Shown piece by piece: positions 10,963 through 22,111 of a stretch of 64,000 nt of DNA; position 1 is the stretch's first letter, and each line of letters starts with the position of its first letter. The position numbers and the translations under genes are program-made. The notes beneath the pieces are model-generated. The model did no database searches. It worked only from the letters and a program-made list of their open reading frames with translations, and was not told the DNA's origin. Source of the stretch: Pseudeuparius sepicola (taxonomy: Eukaryota; Arthropoda; Insecta; Coleoptera; Anthribidae); contig OY987298.1 of assembly GCA_963920635.1 (NCBI GenBank), positions 144,682,257 to 144,746,256 on the forward strand, read 5' to 3'.

Positions 10963-11449
10963 CTTTTAAAATATTCTAAGTTTGTTAAAGAGTGGATATT
11001 TATTTTATTTTCGTTTGGAATAAACTTTTTTATTTTTTGCTTCAGTTTTTAATTTTTTGGCCCCCCAAAAAATTCAAAACACAAATATATGTATACATAT
11101 TTTTAAAAATGTATTTTCCAGTCCCAAGTAAAGATTCTGACGCCCTAACTTGATTTAACAGGCTAATAACATAGGTGTCCCAAGTATGGGAACGTGCTCC
11201 TAACTTGGGACAAACAATAAAAAAAATAAAAACAAATATACAATAACTTTTTCTCAACAACAAATTTTTTCAAAGATATCTCTCACCATTCACCCAACTT
11301 TTGACGTTAATAGTTTTTCTACAGCACAACCCAGCGACTCACTGTGAACGGTTAAAGTTGAAAACCGTCCCAAGAATGGGGACTTGACTGTAATTCTTAA
11401 TAATTCACTAAAAAATAAGAAATAAAATGTTAACAAAAAAATTAAAACC

Positions 11450-11545
11450 TACTTCAAAAATTTGCCCGTATGCACACTCCACTAAAAATTAAAAAAACAA
11501 CACCAACTTCACAAATTTGCCCGTATGCACATTTCAACTAAAATT
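11450..11545. repeat. Short direct duplication
   Basis: Two adjacent copies of a ~60-bp phrase contain ACTTCAAAAATTTGCCCGTA / ACTTCACAAATTTGCCCGTA followed by TGCACA and an AACTAAAA-type run. They continue the repeat array that the pogo element interrupts. Confidence 0.6.
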
Positions 11546-11689
11546 TTAGAAATATTTTTCTCTTTTTTTACTTTTTACTTTCATTTACAATTTAGCAACT
11601 AGAACTACTGCCTACCAACTAAAACTACACATGCATTTTGAATATACCTACATAGTATGAAAAAAAGCTGTTTTTGCACCGCAGGGACT

Positions 11690-12205
11690 AACGTGATCAC
11701 TTTGCTCCCTTGGGACTAATATATTTTAGTCTCAAGGGAGTAAAAAAATTTAATCCCTTGATATTAAAAGTAACAAAAACAATAGAAACTATAACCAACT
11801 ATGTACTTTATTCAATAACATTAATTAAATGAACAGTAACGAAACTCAGTAGATGAAAAATTAGGATTTTACGGAAAATTCTAAACAAAACTGAAGAATG
11901 TCATTTTTAAAAAATTAGTAGATTCTGAGCTATGAACAGTTGAAAATATGCATTCTGACTACTTTGCACCGCTGTAGCGACAAAACTGGTTAAGATAGAA
12001 CAAAGTGAATTTCACTTCCTGTCTTAACTTTTCAAGAGCTATCCGGTGTTGTAACTGATGGTTGGTACCAAGGTACCAACCTTTGGTACGGATTTTGACA
12101 CTATATGGTACCAATTGGTACCAGCATCATTAGGTAGCTCTTATCTTAATAAAGGACTAAAGTGACTTTTAATCCCTTAAAAGTCGCACTTTAGTCCCTT
12201 GGTAC
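11690..12205. repeat. Palindrome-rich repeat, possible small DNA element
   Basis: Inverted words include CTCCCTTGGGACTAATATA facing TTTTAGTCTCAAGGGAG (11706-11742), AAAGTGACTTTTAATCCC facing AAAAGTCGCACTTT (12155-12195), and TGGTACC palindromes at 12060-12125. The outermost GGGACTAA (11688) and TTAGTCCC (12193) could be ends of one element of about 500 bp, but the match is loose. No gene is seen from 12205 to 12650. Confidence 0.35.
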
Positions 12206-12654
12206 ATATTATACTTACTATTTTATGTTGCAAATGACAGCTAACATTGAAGTTGATTTATTGGTATGAATTGGTATGAATTGATCTAAAAAAGATTGAA
12301 GGTAGATGGCTTTTCGATGTATTTATTTTGGTAGAACCCAATCGTGCGGATGGCATAATCGAATTAATGTTGTATAGGGTGATCTCCAAAATCCCTATGT
12401 GAAATATAATGATTCGATCACGCCATTAGTTTTCATGTTAGATCTATTTGCACTTGACTTTCCAACAAGGTTGTCTGTTGCGAAGCTTATGATAATCTCT
12501 GACTATATATATTGACTTTTCAAAGCCGAATAATATGGAACGTCCATGTCTATATATTCAGAATTGCAACAGGAACGACAAACGGCGATAACCATTTTTG
12601 CCATATATGTATCTAGGGTACATGCATCTTCCACAACAAAAGTCCTTTAGTATC

Positions 12655-12915
12655 CTCATCTTTCTTCCGTTCCCCATCTACCCCGTAATTGAGTTTGCGA
12701 CTGGCTCATCAATCTCCCCGGGAGACGTTGCTACCCTCCAAAGACACCTCGGGATTGGATTCCATCCCGTTTGGATTGCTAAGAACGTCGACTCCTGTTC
12801 GCCGGCTGCAGAGCGACCGCGCCCCAGTCGAGACCCATTTCCACACCCCTACCACCCCGCCCGAGTGGCTTTCATCCCTCGGTGCCACTAGGAGGGTGCT
12901 CAGCGGAGGGTGAAT
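12655..12915. repeat. Dispersed repeat, copy A
   Basis: CTTCCGTTCCCCATCTACCC, then CGTAATTGAGTTTGCGACTG and CATCAATCTCCCCGG, aligns by eye with 17220-17280 (copy B). Both are C-rich and end in CACCCC..GGTGC-type sequence. The identity of the family is unknown, and open frames across it are not conserved between the copies. Confidence 0.45.
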
Positions 12916-12994
12916 TGTTTAGAAAATGAATATTTCGCTCAGGAGAAACCTAGTAGGTAGTTGTAGTATTTTGTGGTTTTGAAATACGGTTCGA

Positions 12995-13085
12995 TAGTAT
13001 TTGAAAACGGGATTGTATCTAGTTACCATTTTGTTGTGGTTGTGGTATCATAACTTATTACTCCATGTGACAAATTTAGTCTATC
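12995..13085. repeat. Dispersed repeat pair (second copy at 37108-37195)
   Basis: GAAAACGGGATT..ATCTAGTTACCA and TTTGTTGTG..CATAA.TTATT..TCCA.TGACA occur in the same order here and at 37108-37195 on the same strand, with several indels. It is a fragment of an unknown interspersed repeat. Confidence 0.5.
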
Positions 13086-13209
13086 ACAGCATTTAACAAT
13101 AGTTTCTTCCATTTTTATTTACAATATTTACTTGACAACATTTTCTTATAATTTTTTTCACTAAGGTACCACACAGTTTTTTACTTACCCCAAAAACGTG
13201 AGAATCAGG

Positions 13210-14296
13210 TATACCTAGTAGCATAGAAGAATCTATTCCGAAGATTCTTCTAGCTAGTAGTACGAGAGCCGACTGCATGATTTCAACTCTCATAAGCTTA
13301 TAGAATAAGATGTTGTGTAAAATATAGAGTATAGGTAATTTCTTTATTTGAAGCGAGTAGGTTGCCTCAATTTATATGGGCCCGATCATTGTTATTTAAA
13401 GATGTTGCGGTCACTTTTTAGGCAAATATACTCTCATATGATTATAGAACAAAATAGGTAGGTACCATCGGAAAGAAGGCCCATGGAGCAATAATAAACA
13501 AATGGTCCCTTGGCCCTTTAGAAATCCGATAGGCGTATTTTCGGGCCCCCGAAAATCCTCCGCTGTTAAATACGGAGCGAAAGACGGGGCAAGTCTGGAC
13601 CTCGGGGACGCGAGTTGTGTGCGAAGTCCCGCTATACAGCCAGTGCCATGCACCGCTTGATGCACAGGAAAAAAATTTTTCAGACGCGATTTTCGGGAGA
13701 TCTGACGGTACGGCGAGATGGCCGGAGAACGGGTTAACATATTTAAAGAAACTTTTTCAGGTAAATTATTTCTCTTCTTCGAGTTATTAAGGATTTTTCG
13801 GCGAAAAAACGACAACACAGGTGGGACGCATCTTTTTTTACGTGATTATCCGGCATTTCCCGTCACCTAAAAGCCGAAGTCCGTAAACTGTCAGAAATTG
13901 CCCTTTTTCGCCGAGCTACAGCTAAGTTATTTCGGCTCGGGGCTCTGATGGGGTCGGAATTTTTAAAGCTTCCCTCAAGTCTTCAGGAGAGGTGCAGATG
14001 TTTCCGGTGCCCCCGAAAAATAAAAAAATTAGAAAAAACACGCAATTTCTAAGAGCGTTTCCTCAGGATTTCCCGTCAATTTCGCTAATTCTACAGCCGT
14101 CCCGTTTCTCGAAACTTGGAAATCGGGAGTCGGGAAATTTGGTTAAATATCGGATTTTCGAGGTTTCTTTTAGTACTGGAGGAAAGTAAAAGACTTAATT
14201 AAGAAATTTACCATCTTTACAAGCTTATGAGAGTTGAAATCATGTGGCCCGGCCGGCTCTTGGACTATAGATAGTACCTAGTAGCAAGATGTGGAC
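13210..14296. mobile_element. GC-rich element with imperfect terminal inverted repeats
   Basis: CATGATTTCAACTCTCATAA at 13276 is matched by its complement at 14222-14241. Similarity continues outward with GAGAGCC and CTAGTAG words on both sides, giving inverted repeats of up to about 80 bp. The roughly 900-bp interior is G+C-rich compared with its surroundings (for example 13500-13720 and 13860-13990) and has no recognised coding region; frames through it look incidental. Superfamily unknown. Confidence 0.5.
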
Positions 14297-15037
14297 GTCA
14301 ACGTCGTCAACCCTAAAATTGAAGCAATCGGTGTTGTGGCACTCTCCTAGAAAATCTGAGTTTAATAGGTACCTATTTAATTTTAGCGCTTTTGCCGGTA
14401 CCAAAAAAATCGGAAACAAATATGTTTGGACTTTATTTTCAACATGCTTCATGATGCACTTATAAAAAAAAATAGTCTGAAAGAGCAACATAGATTGGTA
14501 TAATATGGGCATATACAGAACTGGAATTACCAAGTTTGGTGTCTTTATGGGGAATAAGGTTGGTGTAAGGTGTAATATACGATTCCTGTTGAAGGACAAA
14601 GGTGGAATGATATACCCCTACACCTACTCGATAAGTATGTGGGCGGGCCGTTTCCCAAAGTTGAATTATTATGACCATGGCCGCGGAAGCGAGCTGTGGA
14701 AGGGGGCAAGGGGCAAGAAGGAGACTGCCGCGGACGAAGGAGACCGCAGGACCCAGCTAATAATTAATCGGAATAATGGAAGCCATAAACTGGCAGGGAC
14801 ATGGGACATTTTGGCCATGATCCCACCTGGGTATACGCGACTGAATTTAAGATGCCAACGCCCCGACGGGCACTATGCGAACTAACAATATGCGGGCCGT
14901 TGTCACCTCTAGCTTTGGGCACACTTTGGGTTTACACTGCGTTGTTCTTTGTTCTTGTTCATTGTTCTTGTCGTCTTCTATATATTTTGTGGTCGTCTTC
15001 ATAAAGTTATTTGGTTATTAGGTCAAAGTTCCCTCCG

Positions 15038-15059
15038 ACAATCGGCGCCCGCCGATTGT
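15038..15059. repeat. Short GC-rich hairpin
   Basis: ACAATCGGC and GCCGATTGT flank GCCC. It lies in a GC-rich stretch (15030-15140) followed by CTCGGAAACTACGCCGATCA near 15275, a phrase resembling interspersed repeats. The whole 14500-15400 stretch has no recognisable gene. Confidence 0.6.
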
Positions 15060-15518
15060 GGGGCGAAAACAGCGGCCGGGCCGGACGTAAACACGGCACA
15101 AATCTTTCCAAATTTCGGATTTTCCGCGGGTTTCCGCGAAGTTTCGATGTTGCAAAAGGTGCAAAATAGTGTGGTGATCAGTTTGAGCTGCATATAGTAA
15201 AAATTCATCCGGATTATAACCACAAATATCGCCATGAAAAGTGAGGTGTCAAAGGAAATTTGAAAATTCATTTTCTCGGAAACTACGCCGATCACCAAAA
15301 ACTAAGGTCAGATTCGTGTTCAGGGACCCCGAAAATAGGGGGGTAGCCAAAATTTCAAAAAAATCGGGGCAGACATACACCGCGGGACACTGTACTTACC
15401 GGTTATTATAAAGTTTAAACATTATTGTTTATGATTTATGTAATTGCAAAGGCAACAGGCAACTAAAAATGAACTAAAAGCAGAATTCGAAATAGAGAAC
15501 TTTTTTGGTTAAATTAAA

Positions 15519-16080
15519 TTGTTTCGAAACCTGTTCAGTAAGCTACAAATTCTGCAAAATAAAGCAATGCGAATAATATTAAATTTAGATCGTTATACAC
15601 CTATAAATTATATGTTAAGCAAGTTGAAGTGGTTAAATGTTAAAAATTTAATTAGCTATCTAACGTTCATTTTTATATTTAAAATTAAAACAAAATTTTT
15701 GCCTAATTGTTTGAATGCATATCATATAATTGTAATCATCATAGCTACCCGACTCGATCTTGTAAAGATTTTCATCTGCAAAATTGTAGTAAAAGTATAT
15801 CTTATAAGTCAATATTTCAAAAAGGAATAATTAATTACAATAGATTAAATGTAACTATAAAAAATGAACGCAGCCTTACAAAATGTAAAGCTAAACTTAA
15901 AAAACATTTTTTAAATTTACAAGATAGTTACTAATTTTTGGTGTTAAGCTATATAGTTATTATTGTACAAGGAAGTTTTATTGTCTATTATACTGAAGTA
16001 ATCATTGTATGATATTAGTATTAAGTATTTGCATGTAGCCTTATTATGTGCTAAATAAACTTGTTACTACTACTACTATC
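15519..16080 (+). pseudogene. Non-LTR retrotransposon 3' end (post-RT region)
   Basis: Two overlapping frames encode the region after the reverse transcriptase of LINE ORF2 proteins. The first begins LQILQNKAMRIILNLDRYTP and continues to about 15720. The second, from about 15740, has HSYPTRSCKDFHL and ends YNRLNVTIKNE...KAKLKKHFL. A frameshift joins them. A stop at 15934 is followed by an AT-rich 3' region, AATAAA at about 16054, and a terminal (ACT)n run at 16065-16080, a normal simple-repeat tail for this type of element. RT and endonuclease are absent, so it is a 5'-truncated dead copy. Confidence 0.75.
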
Positions 16081-18277
16081 TCGAAAATGTTTTCAGGAAC
16101 AAACGAACAAAAAATGTTTAGGTTAAGACCTCGGCGATCGAATCAAGACGGTTTTTCGTCCGAATCTCGCACTAAAACTTCGTAATTACTAATTACACTG
16201 CATACTACACTTTAGCATGTTCAAATTCCACTTCTGCTAACTGTGGGAGGCCTTTTGGGCGTGGTAATCATAATAAAAATCACATTTTACTTGCTTTATT
16301 TCATTTACTAACAACTCTTCTTTAACTCTTCTCTCTTTTTTGGCACAAGAGTGGCAGGAATATTTAAACATTTGAATTCAACTGTTGTTATTTACTACAT
16401 TATTTTAATAGTCAACTTTAGAAAATAAAGCTTTTTTGACTGATTTTGAGCAAAACAGAAAACATAATATACGGATCAACAAAATGGCATGGCCCATAGA
16501 CTTAGTTTAGCATTGAGCCTACAGGGGGCGTATGTCTTATATTCAATGGCGTATACTTCTCGTTAGAAGGAGAGAGATAGGGGGTGTCATCATGACCCAA
16601 CCAGGGAAATAGATAATAGATATCTTATATTAGGTTGCCGTAGCAACTACTTGAATTCTTTGTACTGGAACTTCAGACTCAACGTACAGTACGTGGCAAT
16701 ACTAATACTGGCAATTCAACATTTTGACCCATAAAATGGCTTTTTTCGATCTGTAGCGAGCAACAGCCATAATTTTAAACTTTTGATCAATACAAATTTT
16801 TATATAAGTATATAATTACTCACATTTAGGTATCACAATGGCAGTCATTAGGCTTTTTGCGCAAATACTAATGACGGTCATTGTTTAGGAAGGACCGACG
16901 GAAAGCCTCTGGCAATATATAGCGGAGGTAGGTTTTTAATAATATCTTATGTATGAAACATTATGCAAAAATCAGCTTTGTAGAAGAGCAACATTTGACA
17001 TTTTTATGTGCGTTTAGTACCTGTTACCTGTCATATGCCTCCTGGTCCAAGCTAACAAATACACAATACATTCTTACCAGCATTGTACAGAGAATTTTTA
17101 TAGAGACAATCTCAGCAATGACGTGTGGGCCTGGGGGACTCTGGGATCTTTCTCTAAGCGTTATGTCAAGTAAGGTACTCTATTGGGCAATTGCTGCGAC
17201 AAATCTCCAGGTTCTCCCAACGTTCTTCCATTCTCCATTCCAACCGTAATTGAATTTCTGCCTCCATCAATCCCCAGGATGGTCGGGTGCGCTAACACCC
17301 CTTCGAACCCCATTTCAGACCCTCACCCCACACCCTTTCTGAATGTTATTCACCCCCTCTGTGGTGCTAGAGATGCATTCATTCGAATGGGATTTGTTCA
17401 GAAAGGGAATACGAATACCTACGATGATAATATTATGAGAATATCGATGAGGTAGTGATAGACCTGGTAGATCTTCTATTCTTATTGTTATTGATAGATT
17501 CCACAAGTGAAACACCCAGTTATACCTAGGTTTTCTGTGGAAAAATAAAAAAAGTTGGCGACATAAAAAATGCAGGCCTTTTTTTACTGCCTTAGCTTAT
17601 ATCCAACAAAACTGCATTTTAATTGTATAATTTTATCACTGGAGCAATTTTTATTAACTATTTTTAGATTATTAATAAATCGCAAATTGAAAAAATTAGG
17701 CTATAATAGACTTTTTCCACATATATGGCGAGACAGATAAGTTAATTAATTAAATACATTTACGTTTAAATAATATAACGGAGAGTGAATTTTACAACAG
17801 TGAAAACAGTTACCAACTTAATATGCTGTCTTTTAACAAGAAATATTCTAGTTCTTGGTCAGTGTCGATCAATTCACTGGTTGGTAATATGTTATTCGCA
17901 AAAAAGTAGCTGAAATCGGCTACAACGCATTATGGGGGACCTACTGTGATTTGCCCACCATAGGTACTATGTCGCTGAAAGAGTGATGAGTTGTACGTTG
18001 AGTTGGACCATTGAGTAAGAAGTGAGCTAGATGACCTTCTGGTTATTTTTTCCTGGGATAGATATATTCTCTATTAATAGAGTAAAAAAATACAACTACC
18101 ATTTATATTACAGAAAACCGCGAATAATAGTTACCTATTTGTGGACCAAGGACGTAAGGCAAAGCGCTCGAAAGTCAACTCTCACGAAATTCACTTCTTA
18201 CCCTCCGATAAAAACGTGCTTGGTTTTATAGACTAACTTAGATACCTAGTTCATTTTATGAATCAATCAATCATCAG
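16081..18277. other. Intergenic stretch without recognised genes
   Basis: The sequence is AT-rich with scattered repeats. There is a short inverted pair (ATGGCAGTCATTAG / CTAATGACGGTCATT, 16839-16884), and dispersed repeat copy B at 17215-17400. Open frames here are short and show no recognisable family. Confidence 0.5.
17215..17400. repeat. Dispersed repeat, copy B
   Basis: CTCCATTCCAACCGTAATTG followed by CATCAATCCCCAGGA and a C-rich CACCCC..TGGTGCTAG end matches copy A (12655-12915) in order and orientation, at perhaps 70% identity by eye. Confidence 0.45.
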
Positions 18278-18281
18278 TTAA

Positions 18282-18679
18282 GGGGGCATTATCACACATA
18301 GTGCCAACCCAAGTGGGTTTTTGGTGTTTGTTTTTAAAATTACTAGGTCTTTCAAAAAACCAATGCTCAACTCAAATACTACATTATATTGTGCATATTT
18401 GGACAAAAAATCAGCCAAATCTGATGTTTCGTTTGCGAAAACAATATACCTGAAATGTGTTTTCTTCTTCTTCTCTAATAAAAAATTACCAGAAACTTTA
18501 GGTATATTGTTTTTCCAAACGAGACATCAGATTTGGCTGATTTTTTGTCCAAATATGCCCAATATAATGCAGTATTTGAGTTGGGCATTGGTTTTTTGAA
18601 AAACATAATGATTTTCAAAATAAACACAAAAAACTCACTTGGGTTGGTAGTATTTAATGCCATGTGTGTTTATGCCACC
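18282..18679. mobile_element. Palindromic MITE flanked by TTAA
   Basis: TTAA occurs at 18278-18281 and 18680-18683. Termini GGGGGCATTATCACACAT and the complement of GGTGGCATAAACACACAT lead into arms of about 170 bp. Both arms carry CCAACCCAAGTG and CAGCCAAATCTGATGT or their complements. A TTAA target suggests a piggyBac-type origin, but the ends do not start with the classic CCC, so the assignment is tentative. It lies about 0.9 kb upstream of the zinc-finger gene. Confidence 0.75.
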
Positions 18680-18999
18680 TTAATAAAATAAATAAATAAT
18701 AAGTAAATAAAATAATAATAATTGTACATATATATCCCTTATTTATTCCGTTCTATGTAGGCAATTCATTGGCTAATGTAATCGGAACCGTTATCTCATC
18801 TCTTATGAAAAAAATGGCAACATTCCCATTTACAATCACAATCGTTATATCAAATCAAAACCTAAATAATTCATCGCTTAATGATTTATAATTATTGAGC
18901 TTTAAATAATGAGCGCGTCGTTTATTTTATTTGTTCGTTATTTCGTAATCGCGATTATCTCGAAAAAAAAAAGATACCGCACGCCCAGTCCGCGACAAA

Positions 19000-19606
19000 C
19001 AAAGCGACGATCAAAAACATTGAATAAACACGCCGCTCACGCCCAATTTATTTTCGATCTGCTCGCCTCCCAAATCCACAACGCTCCCAGCGTAGCGCGA
19101 ATAATAACAATAATTATTATCCGCTCGTCGTTATTCGGCCGCAACCTCGTTTTCCCCGATAATTTATTTCGCGTTCACCGAGCCAGCCGCCTCTGCCACC
19201 TAGATCGATACCGCAACGAAAATAGCCGCTGCGCGCCCGCCCGACTCAAAACTGTCTTCCTTCCTCAGTCGAAGTTGGATAACCCGGCGCAACCTTGGTG
19301 CGCGAGAGAGAGAGACAGAGTTGGCGATTAGTGCGCCCGCACTGTTCGCCAACTCCCCCCCTTCCCCCCCTTCCCCCGCGCGCGTGCGGTCGGTTGCCAG
19401 GCGGTTTTGAAACGGTTGCCCGGCGGGCTGGCAACGCCGCATTCGCTGCCGGGACGGCGTTGCGTACGGCCGGCGCTCGCACGTCGATCTTCTTTTGTCT
19501 TTGGGGTCGTCCGCTTGTCGCGGTTTCGTTTTGGCTGTTGCCCGTTCGTTCGGCCGGAGATTTTCGGGACTGACGCAGAGGATGAACGTGTTTCAGGCGG
19601 CGAGCG
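19000..19606 (+). promoter_or_regulatory. GC-rich promoter and 5' leader of the zinc-finger gene
   Basis: A CpG-rich block begins near 18990 and rises to very high G+C at 19335-19560, just before the first coding exon. It contains a GAGA-factor-like run (GCGAGAGAGAGAGACAGAG, 19300-19318) and an initiator-like TCAGTCG at 19265; no TATA box is convincing. The start site is not determined. Frames through the block in several directions are a by-product of the base composition. Confidence 0.55.
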
Positions 19607-19643
19607 ATGAAAACGGAGACCGACCGGGACACATCGGATGCTG
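19582..19643 (+). other. Upstream ORF overlapping the zinc-finger start codon
   Basis: An ATG at 19582 with A at -3 opens a 20-codon frame (MNVFQAAS...HIGC) in a different frame from the main CDS. It runs over the main ATG and stops exactly at the exon 1/exon 2 junction, because TG at 19642-19643 joins A at 46905 to form TGA. It is seen directly if the predicted splice is right. A role in restraining translation is inference. Confidence 0.5.
19607..19643 (+). CDS. C2H2 zinc-finger protein, coding exon 1
   Basis: ATG begins MKTETDRDTSDA and the exon ends after one base of codon 13, before a GTGAGT donor at 19644. A TGA in the same frame at 19583 rules out an upstream in-frame start. The next acceptor in the correct phase is at 46905, where G|AC makes Asp13 and the frame continues RDSGDEEDLAPLRC. 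The short exon after a GC-rich leader and before a 27.3-kb intron is a layout often seen in insect transcription-factor genes. The encoded start is charged and probably disordered. I do not recognise the orthologue. The call rests on splice consensus and phase agreement with exons 2 and 3. Confidence 0.72.
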
Positions 19644-20397
19644 GTGAGTACGAGGCAAGATGGCGGTGGGTTGTTGGTGTCGGAAGTTGGTAGTTGGCGG
19701 TGGGTGGGCTCGCTCGCTCTGTCGCTTGCAGATGTCAAAATGGTGCCTGTTGTTTTTTCTGTCGGCGCACTCTGTGCTATTATTCGCGCAGTGATAATGG
19801 GATGGGACGTCCACGGCGCAGCGGCGCGTTCATTAATAAATATTTATTATGATTTTGAATAATTGTTTACCTCGAAAGGATTAATGGGGGAATTGTCGTT
19901 TTTCAGATACTGTCCCTTGCTATTGTGGTAAGAGAGCTTGAAAATAAAAAGTTATCGGCATTGAGCATGGTGTTTTTAAAGTAGGATGTGACGTTTTTGT
20001 CTTATTAGTTTTTTTGGTAGCGGTTTTAAGAAAAAAATAAAATGAAAATAGCGCTTCAAAGCGACGTATCGAACGAATTTACTTGTATTAGATTGGTTTT
20101 ATTAGTGACTGATTGGCTTTTATAAATTTGCTTTGTTTGTTTAGCATCGAGTTTAGCATTGATTTCGAGTTTGCATCAGGTATATTTTAGGCAAATAAAA
20201 AGTAAATACCACCACTCCTACCATCATATACATACAAGGGTCACAATATAAGTAACATATTATATTACAACTGCGGACCTTAGCTTTTTATTCATCTAGT
20301 AGCAGAGGGTCCTAAAATATTTAAAATAGAACTGGAGATGTTCAATCACATTTCAAGAATACCTAGATCGGATAGCACATTAATAGGTACTTACCCT

Positions 20398-20416
20398 CGT
20401 AGGTAGGTAGGTAGGT
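20398..20416. repeat. GGTA microsatellite
   Basis: About four tandem GGTA units followed by CCTAAATAAAAG. Further ACCTAC words continue to about 20660. Confidence 0.7.
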
Positions 20417-21114
20417 ACCTAAATAAAAGTACCTAAGGGTTAATACCTACCTGTAGATACTAAATAGGAATAAAACAAATATAGAAATATAATACAAACA
20501 TTTTATTTTGATCTTTGGTTTGGCACCTGGTTTCAAGTTTCAACATTCCTCACATTTCAAGTATGTACTTAAGTACGTACCTACAGCTACACATTGTGTG
20601 TTTATATAAAAAATCAAGATATAAAAATAAAAATATGTACCTACATAGGTACATACATACCTACTAATGCTTTTTTAAATAATATTAACTAAATAAAACA
20701 AATTAAATACCTGAATAATAGATGCAAGGCAAAACCCTCAAAACTTGTTAGAATTTGTTTAGCATTTATGGCCAATTCACTGGGATTGATTACTAGAATG
20801 TAGAAAGTTATCCTAAGCTAGAACGTCAGCAATCTCATTCTTGTTTTATTATTTTCTGTAAATCAAACGAAAATATAAGAAAACAACATTAGTTTTATTT
20901 CCTATGTTTTTATTTGTAGGTATTTTTATTGCATTAAGTAAGTACTAGTTTTTGTTTTTATTGTTGTTGTGATTTGACCGAGGATTTGACATTTGTGTTG
21001 TCAGTCATTTTTGATAAAAATTATTTTTTATTGTCGTGATTTGTGCTTTTTGTCGAAAAGTGATAAGTGGTAGGTTTTAAGTTGTGCTTCGAGAGGTATT
21101 ATGTTTGGTAATAG

Positions 21115-21152
21115 CACAGACATATATAGCTTCGGCTATAGTATATGTCTGT
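21115..21152. mobile_element. 38-bp minimal palindromic insertion with 8-bp target duplication
   Basis: CACAGACATATATAGC-TTCG-GCTATAGTATATGTCTGT is an almost perfect hairpin, flanked on both sides by GGTAATAG (21107-21114 and 21153-21160). The arm resembles ACAGACATATATTAGCGAAG at 37500 and its mirror at 38265-38283 in the large palindrome at 37395-38375. It looks like two element ends joined with nothing between them. Because the terminal G can be assigned either way, the duplication is 7 or 8 bp. Confidence 0.65.
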
Positions 21153-21444
21153 GGTAATAGTGTGGTAGTCAAGGTGGTAACATTCATTCCCAAAAAGTCA
21201 CATTTCTTTAACTTCAGCTTACGGTTGCAGGTTGCAGGTTCCAAAACAAACTCATTGAAATGAAATAAGGTTAGTGGCTATTATTGGGATACTTACGTTG
21301 GGATAATACTGGTCAGCGAATTAATATAATAATGTTGATGTAACAAAACTGTAGGTACCTACTTACAACTGTTCGACAAACGAGAGATGTCCAATGCAAA
21401 ACTTAGACTGAGTTTTTCATTATACTTCTCTCGTGTTTCGGACT

Positions 21445-22111
21445 GTACAGGGTGGGCCAAATTGGACACTTTTAAAGGGAAACTCCTGTTTTTAACGGAG
21501 ATAGACGAAAACTGATATCGGTCACAAAACACTGCCAAAACAGCTTAACTGAAAATTTGAGAGGTAACAGTAAACATTTGTTCACGTTCACGGTTGTTTC
21601 ATTGTCTCACCGTCCAAAGCCTACTTTGTTGAAAGGGCGCTTACACATGAAATCATAAAAGCTATTAGTAATTTTTAACTACTTAAGTAAATATTTAAGT
21701 GTTAGCTATATATTTTTGGAATGGTAATTTTTTGCTCTATTAAAAAAAATGCAAAAATATACAGGGTGTTCCATTAAAAAAATATTTTTTTTCATCGGTA
21801 ACTCTTAAATCATTGACTTGAAAAAAAATGTAGTAGCAGCATTGGATTTTACGTAAAAAAGTGCTTTAGGAATGTTTTTACAAAAACACAAAATTTTCAA
21901 CCCGAAAAAAGTTACGGCCACTTTTCGAAAACGCACATTTTCGAAAAACGCCCTGTAACGGTGGCAGATATCGATTTGCGGTTTTCGCCATTAAGTTTAT
22001 CATAAAAAATGAGCCTCAGACACCGATATCAGTTTTCGTCTATCTCCGTCAAAAATAGGAGTTTCCCGAGGAGTTTCCCTTTAAAAGTGTCCAATTTGGC
22101 CCACCCTGTAC
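21445..22111. mobile_element. Palindromic MITE with GTACAGGGTGGGCC ends
   Basis: The left end GTACAGGGTGGGCCAAATTG is mirrored by CAATTTGGCCCACCCTGTAC at the right. Arms of about 90 bp also share GGAGATAGACGAAAACTGAT and its complement. The loop contains a second CAGGGTG terminus (ATACAGGGTGTTCC at 21759), so another repeat fragment sits inside. No coding sequence. Confidence 0.8.

Larger units (their letters stand above)
8419..11390 (+). mobile_element. Complete pogo-like DNA transposon
   Basis: Terminal inverted repeats of 26 bp differ at one position: CAGTCAAGTCCCTATTCTTG at the left end, and the complement of CAGTCAAGTCCCCATTCTTG at the right. Both ends are flanked by TA (8417-8418 and 11391-11392), the target duplication of pogo and other Tc1/mariner elements. 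Sub-terminal copies of TTGGGAC recur near 8436, 8455, 8811, 8825, 11178, 11205 and 11367, including the palindrome at 8809-8830, and are likely transposase-binding sites. The 2,972-bp element holds one intact transposase gene on the plus strand. The insertion split a tandem repeat. Confidence 0.92.

Noticed and set aside
13411..13818. A 135-codon minus-strand frame in the GC-rich TIR element
   Set aside because: No conserved motif, and the composition explains its openness. There is no evidence of a transposase.
18909..19331. A 140-codon frame upstream of exon 1
   Set aside because: No recognisable domain; it lies in the promoter-like GC-rich block and has no splice-compatible end that joins exon 2 better than 19643 does.
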